A DNA stretch of 64,000 nt from JAVJST01 sp040219295 (GTDB taxonomy: Bacteria > Pseudomonadota > Alphaproteobacteria > Rhodospirillales > Casp-alpha2). The stretch lies in contig JAVJST010000001.1 in NCBI GenBank assembly GCA_040219295.1, positions 62,001-126,000 on the forward strand. Reading direction: 5' to 3'. The notes below the pieces were generated by a model that had not been told where the DNA came from, ran no database searches, and was given only the letters and a program-made list of their open reading frames with translations. Of the stretch, positions 53,611 through 62,110 are shown one piece after another. The position numbers and the translations under genes were made by a program. Position 1 is the stretch's first letter. Every line of letters begins with the position of its first letter.

Positions 53611-54935
53611 GCGCGTCGAACCGCAAGTTTCTGGCATTTGCGGCGATGGCCGCCCTGCTCGTCGCCGTCGGCGTGTTCCAGAGCTGGTCGCTATCGCTGG
53701 CGATCGTCAATCTCTGCGTCATCTCGGCGATCATGTCGCTCGGCGTGAACATCCAGTGGGGCTATGCCGGTCTGTTCAATGCCGGCGTCATGGGTTTCGC
53801 CGCGCTCGGCGGCGTCACGGTCGTCCTCGTCTCCGTGCCGCCGGTGCGCGAAACCTTCGCCGCAGGCGGTCTCGACCTGGCCATTGCCGCCGCCGTCATG
53901 ATCGTCACGGCCGGCCTGACGTTCGCGGTCTGGCGCAAGCTCAGTCACCTGGGGCCGGCCGGCGCGCTCGCGACCTGTGTCGTGTTCGCCGCAGGCTGTT
54001 TCGTTGCGCGGATCTTCTATCTGCCGGCGACGGCGGCCATCGAGGCGATCGAACCGGCCAAGACCGGCTTCCTGGGCGGCGCGGGCCTGCCCGTCATTCT
54101 TGCCTGGCCGGTTGCCGGCGTGGTCGCCGCCGGAGCGGCATGGATCGTCGGCAAGGTCGCCCTCGGTCTGCGCTCCGACTACCTGGCGATCGCCACGCTG
54201 GGCATCTCCGAGATCATCGTCGCCGTACTCAAGAACGAGGAATGGATGACGCGCGGCGTCAAGAACGTCGTCGGCCTGCCCCGCCCGACCCCGTACGAGG
54301 TCGATCTGCAACAGGCCGAATGGTTCCTGTCGCTCGCCGACCGGTTCGCGCTCGATGCGGTCGAGTTCTCATCCGTTTTCGTCAAGCTCTGCTACACCGG
54401 CCTGTTCGTCGCCGTGCTCGCGGTGCTGCTGATCCTCGCCGAATGCGCGCTGCGCTCACCCTGGGGACGGATGATGCGGGCGATCCGCGACAACGAGGAC
54501 GCGGCGGAAGCCATGGGCAAGGACGTCACCGGGCGGCACCTGCAGGTCTTCATCCTGGGCTCGGCGGTGATCGGCATCGCCGGCGCCATGCTGACGACCC
54601 TCGACGGTCAGTTCACGCCGACGTCCTATCAGCCGCTCCGCTTCACCTTCCTCATCTGGGTGATGGTCATCGTCGGCGGCTCGGGCAACAACTTCGGCGC
54701 CATTCTCGGCGGCTTCATCGTCTGGTTCGCCTGGGTCGAGGCCGAACCCGTCGGCCGCTGGCTGGTCGAGACCCTGACCCTCGGCATGGCGGCCGACAAC
54801 CCGCTGCGGCTGCACCTGATCGAGGGCGCCGCCTACATGCGGCCGATCACCATGGGGGTCGTGCTGCTGCTGGTGCTGCGCTTCGCGCCGAAGGGATTAT
54901 TGCCCGAGGAATCAGGCCGGTCCGTCGCCCGCTAA
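53607..54935 (+). CDS. livM: Branched-chain amino-acid ABC transporter permease LivM
   Basis: A 442-residue permease, longer than many LivM proteins (about 320-420). Characteristic blocks are GVNIQWGYAGLFNAGVMGFA, GLRSDYLAIATLGISEI, RMMRAIRDNEDAAEAMGKDV and MVIVGGSGNNFGAILGGFIV. The extra length is an Ala-rich hydrophobic region between residues 85 and 185. The GTG start overlaps the livH stop and has GGGAGGA upstream. It ends the operon; a 16-base palindrome follows the stop. Confidence 0.93.
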   Translation: MSASNRKFLAFAAMAALLVAVGVFQSWSLSLAIVNLCVISAIMSLGVNIQWGYAGLFNAGVMGFAALGGVTVVLVSVPPVRETFAAGGLDLAIAAAVMIVTAGLTFAVWRKLSHLGPAGALATCVVFAAGCFVARIFYLPATAAIEAIEPAKTGFLGGAGLPVILAWPVAGVVAAGAAWIVGKVALGLRSDYLAIATLGISEIIVAVLKNEEWMTRGVKNVVGLPRPTPYEVDLQQAEWFLSLADRFALDAVEFSSVFVKLCYTGLFVAVLAVLLILAECALRSPWGRMMRAIRDNEDAAEAMGKDVTGRHLQVFILGSAVIGIAGAMLTTLDGQFTPTSYQPLRFTFLIWVMVIVGGSGNNFGAILGGFIVWFAWVEAEPVGRWLVETLTLGMAADNPLRLHLIEGAAYMRPITMGVVLLLVLRFAPKGLLPEESGRSVAR

Positions 54936-54946
54936 ACGGCCGGAAA

Positions 54947-54962
54947 GGTCAGAATTCTGACC
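54947..54962. repeat. 16-base perfect palindrome after livM
   Basis: GGTCAGAATTCTGACC, 12 bases past the livM stop, with no loop and no T-tract. It may be a binding site or a weak 3' structure. Confidence 0.4.
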
Positions 54963-55029
54963 AGGATCGCCGGTTCGAAATCATTCAAGGTCGTCGAAAG
55001 AAGTTCACGCCTTGGCTAACGTTCGTGGT

Positions 55030-55557
55030 TCAACGATCACGGAGATAGCTCAGCATGGTCTCGGCATCGGTCACCGTGAGTGGGACGCCGGGCGGATTGT
55101 CCTGAAAATTGGGCTCGGAGAACATTTTCTTGATGACGCCGTCTTCCGCGTAGAACGAGTAACGCCAACTTCGCATCCCAAGACCTTGATTGGTCCTTTC
55201 CACGAGCATCCCCATTTTTCGAGTAAACTCGGCGTTTCCATCCGGAAGCATGAAAACCTTCTCAATGTTGCGCGACTTCGCCCATTGATACATCACGAAG
55301 GCATCGTTAACCGCCAGACAGATGATCGTATCCACTCCGCATTCAATGAACTCGCCGTGAAGCTGTTCATACCCAGGAAGATGGCTATCCGAACAAGCGG
55401 GCGTAAACGCACCGGGTAACGCGAATAGAACGACGTTCTTCTTCGAGAAGAGCTCATCCGTCGTAACGTCTTTCCATTCGAACGGGTTCGGTCCTTCGAT
55501 CTTTTCGTTACGAACGCGCGTGTGAAATACTGCTTTGGGCACGGTATTCGGCGTCAC
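55030..55557 (-). CDS. Peroxiredoxin, Prx5-like (AhpC/TSA superfamily)
   Basis: A 175-residue thiol peroxidase. The peroxidatic Cys55 lies in the conserved PGAFTPACSDSHLPGYE. Further cysteines at 73 and 80 could resolve the disulfide. The region SWRYSFYAEDGVIKKMFSEP and PPGVPLTVTDAETML fit Prx5-type proteins that reduce H2O2 and organic peroxides using glutathione or thioredoxin. The gene is visibly lower in G+C than its neighbours: 29 of 60 bases at 55201-55260 by my count. That suggests later acquisition. The following 189 bases (55558-55746) are likewise less GC-rich and hold nothing I recognise. Confidence 0.9.
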   Translation of the reverse strand: MTPNTVPKAVFHTRVRNEKIEGPNPFEWKDVTTDELFSKKNVVLFALPGAFTPACSDSHLPGYEQLHGEFIECGVDTIICLAVNDAFVMYQWAKSRNIEKVFMLPDGNAEFTRKMGMLVERTNQGLGMRSWRYSFYAEDGVIKKMFSEPNFQDNPPGVPLTVTDAETMLSYLRDR

Positions 55558-55746
55558 AACCTACTCCTGGCAAATGAAGCATCGTCTCATCGAATACTAC
55601 CAAGGTGCCGATCAATTCCAACCTGTTGATGGGAACCAACGGATCGAAAGTGTCCGGTCCGGGTCAGAACCGGACCTGTCGCCGCAACGGCAACCTTGTT
55701 CGGCATTCGATCCCGCTGACCCGAGCGCGGCTTCAGGATCGCCGCG

Positions 55747-56226
55747 TCACTGCTCGAGATACGACCGTGTCCGGCGCGCCTGTTCCTGCCTTATCTCGGC
55801 CGGCCAGGTGCTCTTGATGTACTCGAGCACGGCGGCGATCTCGTCATCCGACAGCACCCCTTCGTAGCCCGGCATGTCGCTCTGGTAATCGTCGCCGACC
55901 ATCGCCGCCGGTCCGAACTTGGTCAGTGCGAACAGGGCCTGGTCCGGATGGTGCCAGGTGTGGCCGGTCGGGTCGTGCGGCGGTGCCGGCAGCCTGCCGT
56001 CCGCCTTGCGCTGCTGCCAGTTCGGCTGGCCTTCGAGGTCGGCACCGTGGCAGCTGGCGCATTGCGCGGCGTAGACTTGCTCGCCGAGGGCCACGACCTC
56101 GGGGCCCGTCGCCCAGCTCACGCCGGCGCCCTGCTCCGCAATGGTCAGGTAGGCATAGCCGGCGGCAGCGACGACAGCGACGGCGACGGCGGCGACGGGG
56201 ATGATCAGGCGCGGGCTGAGTGCCAT
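55747..56226 (-). CDS. Membrane-anchored c-type cytochrome
   Basis: A 159-residue single-heme protein. An N-terminal hydrophobic segment (IIPVAAVAVAVVAAAGYAYL) anchors or exports it. The heme motif is CASCH (C56, C59, H60), and Met118 in DMPGYEGVLSD is the likely sixth ligand. The segment LSDDEIAAVLEYIKSTWP is the typical C-terminal helix of class I cytochromes c. It resembles small periplasmic electron carriers and not an oxidase subunit. It lies near katG and the peroxiredoxin, but partners are unknown. Confidence 0.9.
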   Translation of the reverse strand: MALSPRLIIPVAAVAVAVVAAAGYAYLTIAEQGAGVSWATGPEVVALGEQVYAAQCASCHGADLEGQPNWQQRKADGRLPAPPHDPTGHTWHHPDQALFALTKFGPAAMVGDDYQSDMPGYEGVLSDDEIAAVLEYIKSTWPAEIRQEQARRTRSYLEQ

Positions 56227-56299
56227 GTTGTTTATCCGGCTAAGACAAGGATGTTCCGGATAGAGGCTCCAGCGGGGGGAAGGTCAAGCCGGTGGACGA

Positions 56300-56331
56300 A
56301 AACGGCCTCCCAAAAAACCGGGAGGCCGTTT
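56300..56331 (-). terminator. Terminator of katG
   Basis: A 12-pair perfect stem (56300-56311 with 56320-56331) and an eight-base loop. Read leftward, the stem is followed by a short T-rich stretch. It lies 55 bases downstream of the katG stop, so it most likely ends katG before the cytochrome gene. Confidence 0.8.
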
Positions 56332-56386
56332 CCTGTTGCCTTGCCGAAACGCCGGGGGAATGACGTTGCGGTCGGGCGGTCTTTGA

Positions 56387-58543
56387 TCAGAGGAGATCGA
56401 AGCGGTCGGCGTTCATCACCTTGGTCCAGGCCGCTACGAAGTCACGCACGAACTTCTCGGCGTTGTCGTCCTGGGCATAGACCTCGGCGTAGGCCCGTAG
56501 GATCGAGTTCGAGCCGAAAACCAGGTCGGCACTCGTCGCGGTCCACCTGACCTTGCCCGAGGCACGTTCACGGACCTCGTAGGTGTCGCCGACCGGGACC
56601 CACTGGTAGGCCATGTCGGTCAGGTTGACGAAGAAGTCTTTGGTCAGCTGACCTTCGCGGTCGGTGAAGACACCATGCTTCGAGCCACCGTAATTGGTGC
56701 CGAGGACCCGCATGCCGCCGACAAGGGCCGTCATCTCGGCCGCCGTGAGGCCGAGGAGCTGGGCACGGTCGAGCATCAGCTCTTCCGGGCTGACCGCATA
56801 CTTCTCCTTCTGGTAGTTGCGGAAACCGTCGGCGAGCGGCTCGAGCACGTCGAAGGAGTCGGTGTCGGTCTGCTCATCCGTCGCGTCGCCGCGACCCGGC
56901 GAGAACGGCACGTCGACCTTGTTGCCGGCCGCCTTGATCGCCTGTTCGAGACCGACATTGCCGCCGAGCACGATGACGTCGGCGATCGACGCGCCGGTTT
57001 CCGCCGCGATCGGCTCGAGCACACCCAGAACCTTGGCGAGGCGTTCCGGTTCGTTGGCTTCCCAGTCCTTCTGCGGGGCCAGGCGAATGCGAGCACCATT
57101 GGCGCCGCCGCGCTTGTCGGAACCACGGAACGTGCGCGCACTGTCCCAGGCGGTGGCGATGAGTTCGGCCGGGGAAAGCCCGCTGTCGGCAATCTTGGTC
57201 TTGACGGCCGCGACATCGTAGTCGGTGCTGCCGGCGGGGATCGGATCCTGCCATATCAGGTCTTCTTGCGGCACGTCCGGGCCGAAGTAGTTCACTTTCG
57301 GACCCATGTCACGGTGGGTCAGCTTGAACCAGGCGCGCGCAAAGGTGTCGGCGAAGTACTCGGGATCGGCCATGAACTTCCGGCAGATCTCGTTGTAGAT
57401 CGGGTCGATCTTCATCGCCATGTCGGCGTCCGTCATCATCGGCATGCGGCGGACCGAGGGGTCGGTGGGATCGATCGGCATCTTGTCTTCCGGCATGTCG
57501 ACCGGCTTCCACTGGTTTGCACCGGCCGGAGATTTGGTCAGTTCCCATTCGTAGTTGAACAGGTAATCGAAGTAGCCCATGTCCCACTGCGTCGGATGCT
57601 GAGTCCACGCACCTTCGATGCCGGACGTATGGGCGTTGCTCGCCATGCCGTCGAGCGCGTCGTTCATCCAGCCGAAGCCCTGGGTCTCAACCCCGGCACC
57701 TTCCGGTTCCGGACCGACATTGGCCCCCGCGGCGGTGCCGTGCGCCTTGCCGACGGTGTGTCCGCCACACGTCAGGGCAGCGGTTTCCTCGTCGTCCATC
57801 GCCATGCGGGCAAAGGTTTCGCGGACCAGCTGACCGGTCTTAACGGGGTCCGATTTTCCATCGAGGCCCTCGGGATTGACGTAGATCAGGCCCATGTGGA
57901 CGGCAGCCAGCGGATTGTAGAGCGAAGCCGCATCATCCGAGTCGCCGAAGCGGTTTTGGCTATCGGCCAGCCATTCGGATTCCGAACCCCAGTTGACGTC
58001 CGTTTCCGGTCCCCAGATGTCCTCGCGGCCGTAGCCGAAACCGAAGGTCTTCAGACCCATGGACTCGTAGGCCATGTTGCCGGCGAGGATGATCAGGTCG
58101 GCCCAGGACAGCGCGTTGCCGTACTTCTTCTTGATCGGCCACAGCAGGCGGCGGGCCTTGTCGAGGTTGCCATTGTCGGGCCAGCTGTTGAGCGGTGCGA
58201 AGCGGATGTTGCCGGTGCCGCCGCCGCCGCGACCGTCGCCCATGCGGTAGGAGCCCGCCGAGTGCCACGCGAGCCGGATCATCAGGCCGCCGTAATGGCC
58301 CCAGTCGGCCGGCCACCATTCCTGGCTCTCGGTCATCAGCGCCTTGACATCGGCCTTGATGGCTTCGAAATCCAGGCCCTTCACGGCTTTGCGATGGTCG
58401 TAATCCGGATCCATCGGATTGGTCCGGGCACCGTGCTGGTGAAGGATGTCTAGGTTCAACGCTTTCGGCCACCACTTGGTGACGGGGGCATCCGTTGACG
58501 TGTTGCCGCCGTGCATCACGGGGCACTTCTTTATCTCATTCAT
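56387..58543 (-). CDS. katG: Catalase-peroxidase
   Basis: A 718-residue bifunctional heme enzyme removing H2O2. The distal site is MIRLAWHSAGSYR (R90, W93, H94) and the proximal His262 is in TCGGHTVGKAHG. W93, Y221 and M247 align with the Trp-Tyr-Met adduct of M. tuberculosis KatG, needed for catalase activity, so both activities should be intact. The second, heme-less domain is complete. The start ATG 58543 has a strong CAGGAGGAGAG site; an upstream frame to 58657 is rejected. No oxyR lies beside it. Confidence 0.97.
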   Translation of the reverse strand: MNEIKKCPVMHGGNTSTDAPVTKWWPKALNLDILHQHGARTNPMDPDYDHRKAVKGLDFEAIKADVKALMTESQEWWPADWGHYGGLMIRLAWHSAGSYRMGDGRGGGGTGNIRFAPLNSWPDNGNLDKARRLLWPIKKKYGNALSWADLIILAGNMAYESMGLKTFGFGYGREDIWGPETDVNWGSESEWLADSQNRFGDSDDAASLYNPLAAVHMGLIYVNPEGLDGKSDPVKTGQLVRETFARMAMDDEETAALTCGGHTVGKAHGTAAGANVGPEPEGAGVETQGFGWMNDALDGMASNAHTSGIEGAWTQHPTQWDMGYFDYLFNYEWELTKSPAGANQWKPVDMPEDKMPIDPTDPSVRRMPMMTDADMAMKIDPIYNEICRKFMADPEYFADTFARAWFKLTHRDMGPKVNYFGPDVPQEDLIWQDPIPAGSTDYDVAAVKTKIADSGLSPAELIATAWDSARTFRGSDKRGGANGARIRLAPQKDWEANEPERLAKVLGVLEPIAAETGASIADVIVLGGNVGLEQAIKAAGNKVDVPFSPGRGDATDEQTDTDSFDVLEPLADGFRNYQKEKYAVSPEELMLDRAQLLGLTAAEMTALVGGMRVLGTNYGGSKHGVFTDREGQLTKDFFVNLTDMAYQWVPVGDTYEVRERASGKVRWTATSADLVFGSNSILRAYAEVYAQDDNAEKFVRDFVAAWTKVMNADRFDLL

Positions 58544-58861
58544 CGGGGTCTCTCCTCCTGTTGGGTTCGTCGTCTCACTGAATGCTCGCGGGACCGGTTG
58601 ATGTTCTGGTTCCGGTACTCCCCGAACTCCCGACAACGGTATGAGGTATGTATCCATCGGTAAAATGGATTAATATTGTCAATTCAATCGATTTTTTGAA
58701 TTATTCAGCTGCGACCCTGCCGCAGGACGGCGTGTTGTGCTGGCCTTTCATGATACCTGCGTACTCGAACGGTGAATTCCAACCGATGAGACAAAAGAAA
58801 AGGCGCCACGTCGCCGTGGCGCCCTTCCGATCGGATCGATTGTTCGGTGACTGACGGGACG
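58544..58861. promoter_or_regulatory. katG upstream region with AT-rich inverted repeat
   Basis: 318 bases between katG and rpsI with no gene. An AT-rich patch at about 58650-58710 holds the inverted repeat AATTCAA-N8-TTGAATT (58681-58702), and on the minus strand TTGACA near 58676. It is the likely katG promoter area. The repeat does not match the OxyR or Fur consensus as I know them. The rpsI terminator occupies 58791-58823. Confidence 0.45.
58791..58823 (-). terminator. Terminator of the rplM-rpsI operon
   Basis: A nine-pair stem (58802-58810 with 58815-58823) with a four-base loop. On the minus strand it is followed by TTTTCTTTTG. It lies 39 bases past the rpsI stop. Confidence 0.9.
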
Positions 58862-59353
58862 TCAGCGCTTCGAGAACTGGAAGCTGCGGCGTGCCTTGGC
58901 GCGGCCGAACTTCTTGCGTTCCACGACGCGGCTGTCGCGGGTCAGGAAGCCGCCCTTCTTGAGCACCGGACGCAGGCCCGGCTCGAACAGGGTCAGCGCC
59001 TTGGAAATTCCGTGGCGGACGGCGCCCGCCTGGCCCGACAGCCCGCCGCCGGTGACGGTGGCGAAGACATCGAACTGGCCGACGCGGTTGGCGACCTGGA
59101 ACGGCTGGCCGATCAGCATCTGCAGCACCGGACGCGCGAAGTACTTGTTGGACTCGCGTCCGTTGACGGTGATCTTGCCGCTGCCCGGCTTGACCCAGAC
59201 GCGGGCGACGGCGTTCTTGCGCTTGCCGGTCGCGTAGGAACGGCCCTGGGCGTCGATCTGCGGTTCCGTCGGGGTTTCGGCTTCAACGGCGGTTACGCCC
59301 GTCGCGGCGCCGAGTTCCTCGAGGGAATCGAGAGTCTGGTTTTCCTCGGCCAT
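58862..59353 (-). CDS. rpsI: 30S ribosomal protein S9
   Basis: A 163-residue ribosomal protein with the S9 core GRSYATGKRKNAVARVWVKP, GGLSGQAGAVRHGISKAL and the basic tail KKFGRAKARRSFQFSKR that reaches the P-site tRNA. The first 35 residues are an acidic extension (ENQTLDSLEELGAATGV) common in alphaproteobacterial S9. It starts two bases after rplM, the conserved L13-S9 pair. Confidence 0.98.
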   Translation of the reverse strand: MAEENQTLDSLEELGAATGVTAVEAETPTEPQIDAQGRSYATGKRKNAVARVWVKPGSGKITVNGRESNKYFARPVLQMLIGQPFQVANRVGQFDVFATVTGGGLSGQAGAVRHGISKALTLFEPGLRPVLKKGGFLTRDSRVVERKKFGRAKARRSFQFSKR

Positions 59354-59355
59354 GA

Positions 59356-59820
59356 TCAGGCGCTCCTCTTGTTCTTCGGATTCATCGCGGCAACGTCCAG
59401 CACTTCCGGCTGCTGCGCGGCGTGCGGGTGCTCGGGGCCGGCGTACACATGCAGCTTCTTGAGCTGCTGACGGCCCAGCGGGTTGCGCGAGATCATGCGC
59501 TCAACGGCCTTCTGGATGACGCGTTCCGGGTGGCGACCCGAGAGGGTCTTGCCGGTGGTCCGCGACTTGATGCCGCCCGGGTACCCGGAGTGCCAGAGGA
59601 AGGTCTTCTGCTCGAGCTTGCGGCCCGTCAGGTGCACCTTCTCGGCGTTGACGACGACGATGTTGTCGCCGCAATCGATGTGCGGGGTGAATATTGGCTT
59701 GTGCTTGCCACGCAGGCGTGACGCGATCACCGAGGCAAGGCGGCCGAGAACGACGCCCTCGGCGTCGACCACGTACCACTTCTTCTCGACATCCGCGGGT
59801 TTGGCGGAATAGGTCTTCAT
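59356..59820 (-). CDS. rplM: 50S ribosomal protein L13
   Basis: A 154-residue ribosomal protein. Conserved blocks include WYVVDAEGVVLGRLASVIAS, FTPHIDCGDNIVVVNAEKVH and the KLHVYAGPEHPHAAQQPEVL tail. The start at 59820 (MKTYSAKPADVEKKW) matches the family; an in-frame codon at 59871 adds residues unlike L13. Confidence 0.98.
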   Translation of the reverse strand: MKTYSAKPADVEKKWYVVDAEGVVLGRLASVIASRLRGKHKPIFTPHIDCGDNIVVVNAEKVHLTGRKLEQKTFLWHSGYPGGIKSRTTGKTLSGRHPERVIQKAVERMISRNPLGRQQLKKLHVYAGPEHPHAAQQPEVLDVAAMNPKNKRSA

Positions 59821-59969
59821 CTCAACGGTCCAATCAATTGTCCGATCCGGAATGGGCGCGGAATATGCCACGAAAACCGGTCAAGTCAACCAGAAAAACC
59901 GTTATTTAATGGGGATTTAGAATTGCGGTAATATAGTACCGCACGGCATGATCCAGGCCCGAAACCGGC

Positions 59970-60902
59970 TTAGCGGCTGGCCTCGATGGCGTCGATGATC
60001 TCGCGGATCATGTCGTCGGCGTCGGCATCCGGGGCGCGGCAGGTGCCGGCGGCGGCGTGCCCGCCCCCGCCGTACTTGAGCATCAGCTCGCCGACGTTGA
60101 CCGGACACGAACGGTCGATGATCGACTTGCCCAGCGCGATTTCGACCAGACCGTCGTCCTGCAGGTTCTGCACCTTGATCGAGATGTCGCACTGCGGGAA
60201 CAGGCCGTAGACCATGAAGCGGTTGCCGGGGAAACGCTTCTCTTCCCGGCGGTAGTCGACGACCACGGTCTTGCCGTGAACCTCGGCGCAGCGTTCGATC
60301 TGCAGTTCGGCGAACTCGTTGTTGAGCTGATAGGCGGCGATGCGGTCCACGACGTCCGGGTGGGCCAGGATCTCCTTGACCGGGTTGCGCCGGCAGAACT
60401 GGATCAACTCGGCCATGAACGTGTGGCGGTCGAGGTCGAACTCCTGGAAGTCGTCGAGGCCCGTTCGGGGATCGAGGACGAAGTTGAGCAGCGTCCAGCC
60501 TTCAGGCGTCAGGACCTCCTCGATCGAGTACTCCGCGGCATCGGCCTTGTCGACGGCGCCGAGCAGATCGGTGTCGATCTCCGAGAACGTGTTGCGGCCG
60601 CCGAAATGTTCGTAAATGACCCGCGCCGTCGACGGCGCCCTGACGTCGAGCACCAGGTTTTCGGGCTCGCCGTCGACGCGATAGCTCTCGCTGATGTGGT
60701 GATCGAAACAGATGTGCGCGGCGGCCACGTAAGGCAGGTTGGCGATGACGTCGTCCCCGGTGACGGGCACCTTGCCGTCCTGCACGTCGCGCGGGTGGGC
60801 GAACATGACGTTCTTGGTCAGGCCCTTCTCGCTCAACAGTGCCCCGCAAACGACGCCGTCGAAGTCGGCCCGGGTAATCAGTCTGTATGTCTTGTCGGTC
60901 AT
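59970..60902 (-). CDS. DHH-family phosphoesterase (exopolyphosphatase-like)
   Basis: A 310-residue protein. Metal motifs of the DHH fold are RADFDG (D13, D15), FDHHIS (D67, H68, H69) and a further Asp in GAVDKADA. The C-terminal DHHA1-type block is LMLKYGGGGHAAAGTCRAP. Relatives include NrnA nano-RNases, RecJ and exopolyphosphatases, so it acts on phosphodiesters of short nucleic acids or similar. The start at 60902 (MTDKTYRLITRADFDG) is set by the conserved N-terminus. The substrate is uncertain. It follows the transaldolase gene by 137 bases. Confidence 0.85.
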   Translation of the reverse strand: MTDKTYRLITRADFDGVVCGALLSEKGLTKNVMFAHPRDVQDGKVPVTGDDVIANLPYVAAAHICFDHHISESYRVDGEPENLVLDVRAPSTARVIYEHFGGRNTFSEIDTDLLGAVDKADAAEYSIEEVLTPEGWTLLNFVLDPRTGLDDFQEFDLDRHTFMAELIQFCRRNPVKEILAHPDVVDRIAAYQLNNEFAELQIERCAEVHGKTVVVDYRREEKRFPGNRFMVYGLFPQCDISIKVQNLQDDGLVEIALGKSIIDRSCPVNVGELMLKYGGGGHAAAGTCRAPDADADDMIREIIDAIEASR

Positions 60903-61039
60903 GAGCTGTCGGCCACCCGTACCAGTTTCCCGCCCTAGACTAATGCCAAGGGCAACCACTGACAACGAAATGCGGGATGACCGGAGAGACGCCCGACCCA
61001 CGCCGATCAGAGGATCGACTGGCCCTGGAGGGAATGGCC

Positions 61040-61693
61040 TCAAAGAATCGACTGGCCGGTCTTTTCCCAGTCGGCGAGGAACGCGGCGAGCCCCTTGTCG
61101 GTCAGCGGGTGCTCGTAGAGCTGGCGCAGCACCTTGGGCGGCAGCGTGCAGACGTCGGCGCCGACCTTGGCCGCCTGGACGACGTGATGCGGCCCGCGCA
61201 CCGAGGCGACCAGCACTTCGGTCGGATAGCCGTAGTTCTCGTAGATGGTGACGACGTCGGCAATCAGCTCCATGCCGTCCTGACCGAGATCGTCGAGCCG
61301 GCCGACGAACGGCGAGATGTAGGCCGCACCGGCCTTCGCCGCCAGCAGCGCCTGCCCCGGCGCGAAGCACAGCGTCACGTTGACCCGGTGTCCCTCCTCG
61401 CTGAGCGCGCGGCAGGCGATCAGCCCGTCCTTGGTCAGCGGCACCTTGATGACGACGTTCTCGGCGATGCCCGCGAGCTTGCGGCCCTCGTCGACGATCG
61501 CCGGGGCGTCCGTCGCGGTGACCTCCGCGCTGACGGGGCCGTCGATGACGTCGCAGATCTGCCGGATGGTATCGACGACCTCGCCGCCCGATTTCAGGAT
61601 CAGCGTCGGGTTCGTGGTCACGCCGTCGACCATGCCGGTCTCGGCGAGCGCCTGGATCTCGGCGACATCGGCCGTATCGAGGAAAAACTGCAT
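61040..61693 (-). CDS. fsa: Transaldolase-family fructose-6-phosphate aldolase
   Basis: A 217-residue TIM-barrel class I aldolase, the short (subfamily 3 / MipB-type) form. The Schiff-base Lys83 lies in NVVIKVPLTKDG. The conserved FFLDTADVAEIQALAETGMV, DGVTTNPTLILKSG and YISPFVGRLDDLGQDGMELI are complete. Such proteins act either as transaldolase or as fructose-6-phosphate aldolase; sequence alone does not decide. It is preceded by a tRNA-Glu gene on the same strand. Confidence 0.93.
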   Translation of the reverse strand: MQFFLDTADVAEIQALAETGMVDGVTTNPTLILKSGGEVVDTIRQICDVIDGPVSAEVTATDAPAIVDEGRKLAGIAENVVIKVPLTKDGLIACRALSEEGHRVNVTLCFAPGQALLAAKAGAAYISPFVGRLDDLGQDGMELIADVVTIYENYGYPTEVLVASVRGPHHVVQAAKVGADVCTLPPKVLRQLYEHPLTDKGLAAFLADWEKTGQSIL

Positions 61694-61760
61694 GGTCCGT
61701 TGGCCTCTCTCCCACGGTGCCGGGCGAATGTTTCGCCGCGCTGCACCGGTTGCCGGGAGG

Positions 61761-61836
61761 TGGTGACCCCTACGGGACTCGAACCCGTGTTTCAGCCGTG
61801 AAAGGGCCGCGTCCTAGACCGCTAGACGAAGGGGCC
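61761..61836 (-). tRNA. tRNA-Glu (TTC)
   Basis: A 76-base cloverleaf on the minus strand starting GGCCCCTTCGTCTAGC. It has a full 7-pair acceptor stem, anticodon TTC in CCCTTTCACGG, T-loop GGTTCGAGTCC, discriminator A and an encoded CCA end. Confidence 0.98.
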
Positions 61837-62110
61837 GTTACCTAGCCGGCGAGTGTCGGTAGGTAAACGGCGCGGCCCGAGAAATCAAGGCCCTTTCTGG
61901 CGAATATCCGAACCGCCCGGGCGCGGCCCCGGCCGGGCCGCCGGGCCCAGGGATTCGTGGACGGGTTGGCCCACCGAATGACGTCCGCCGATGCGCCGAA
62001 GGCGGGCGAGATCTGCGGGAATTGATTGAGGCCGGGTCTGGGCCGGAGGGGTCGCGATCTGACCGTCGATGGCACCGATGTTCGAAGCAGCGATCTCGGT
62101 GTCGCAGTCT

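Noticed and set aside
51817..53637. 606-codon minus-strand frame
   Set aside because: Antisense to livF and livH.
61837..62110. Genomic-island attachment site at the 3' end of tRNA-Glu
   Set aside because: The 3' end points toward fsa, no duplicated tRNA end was seen in the window, and there is no integrase.
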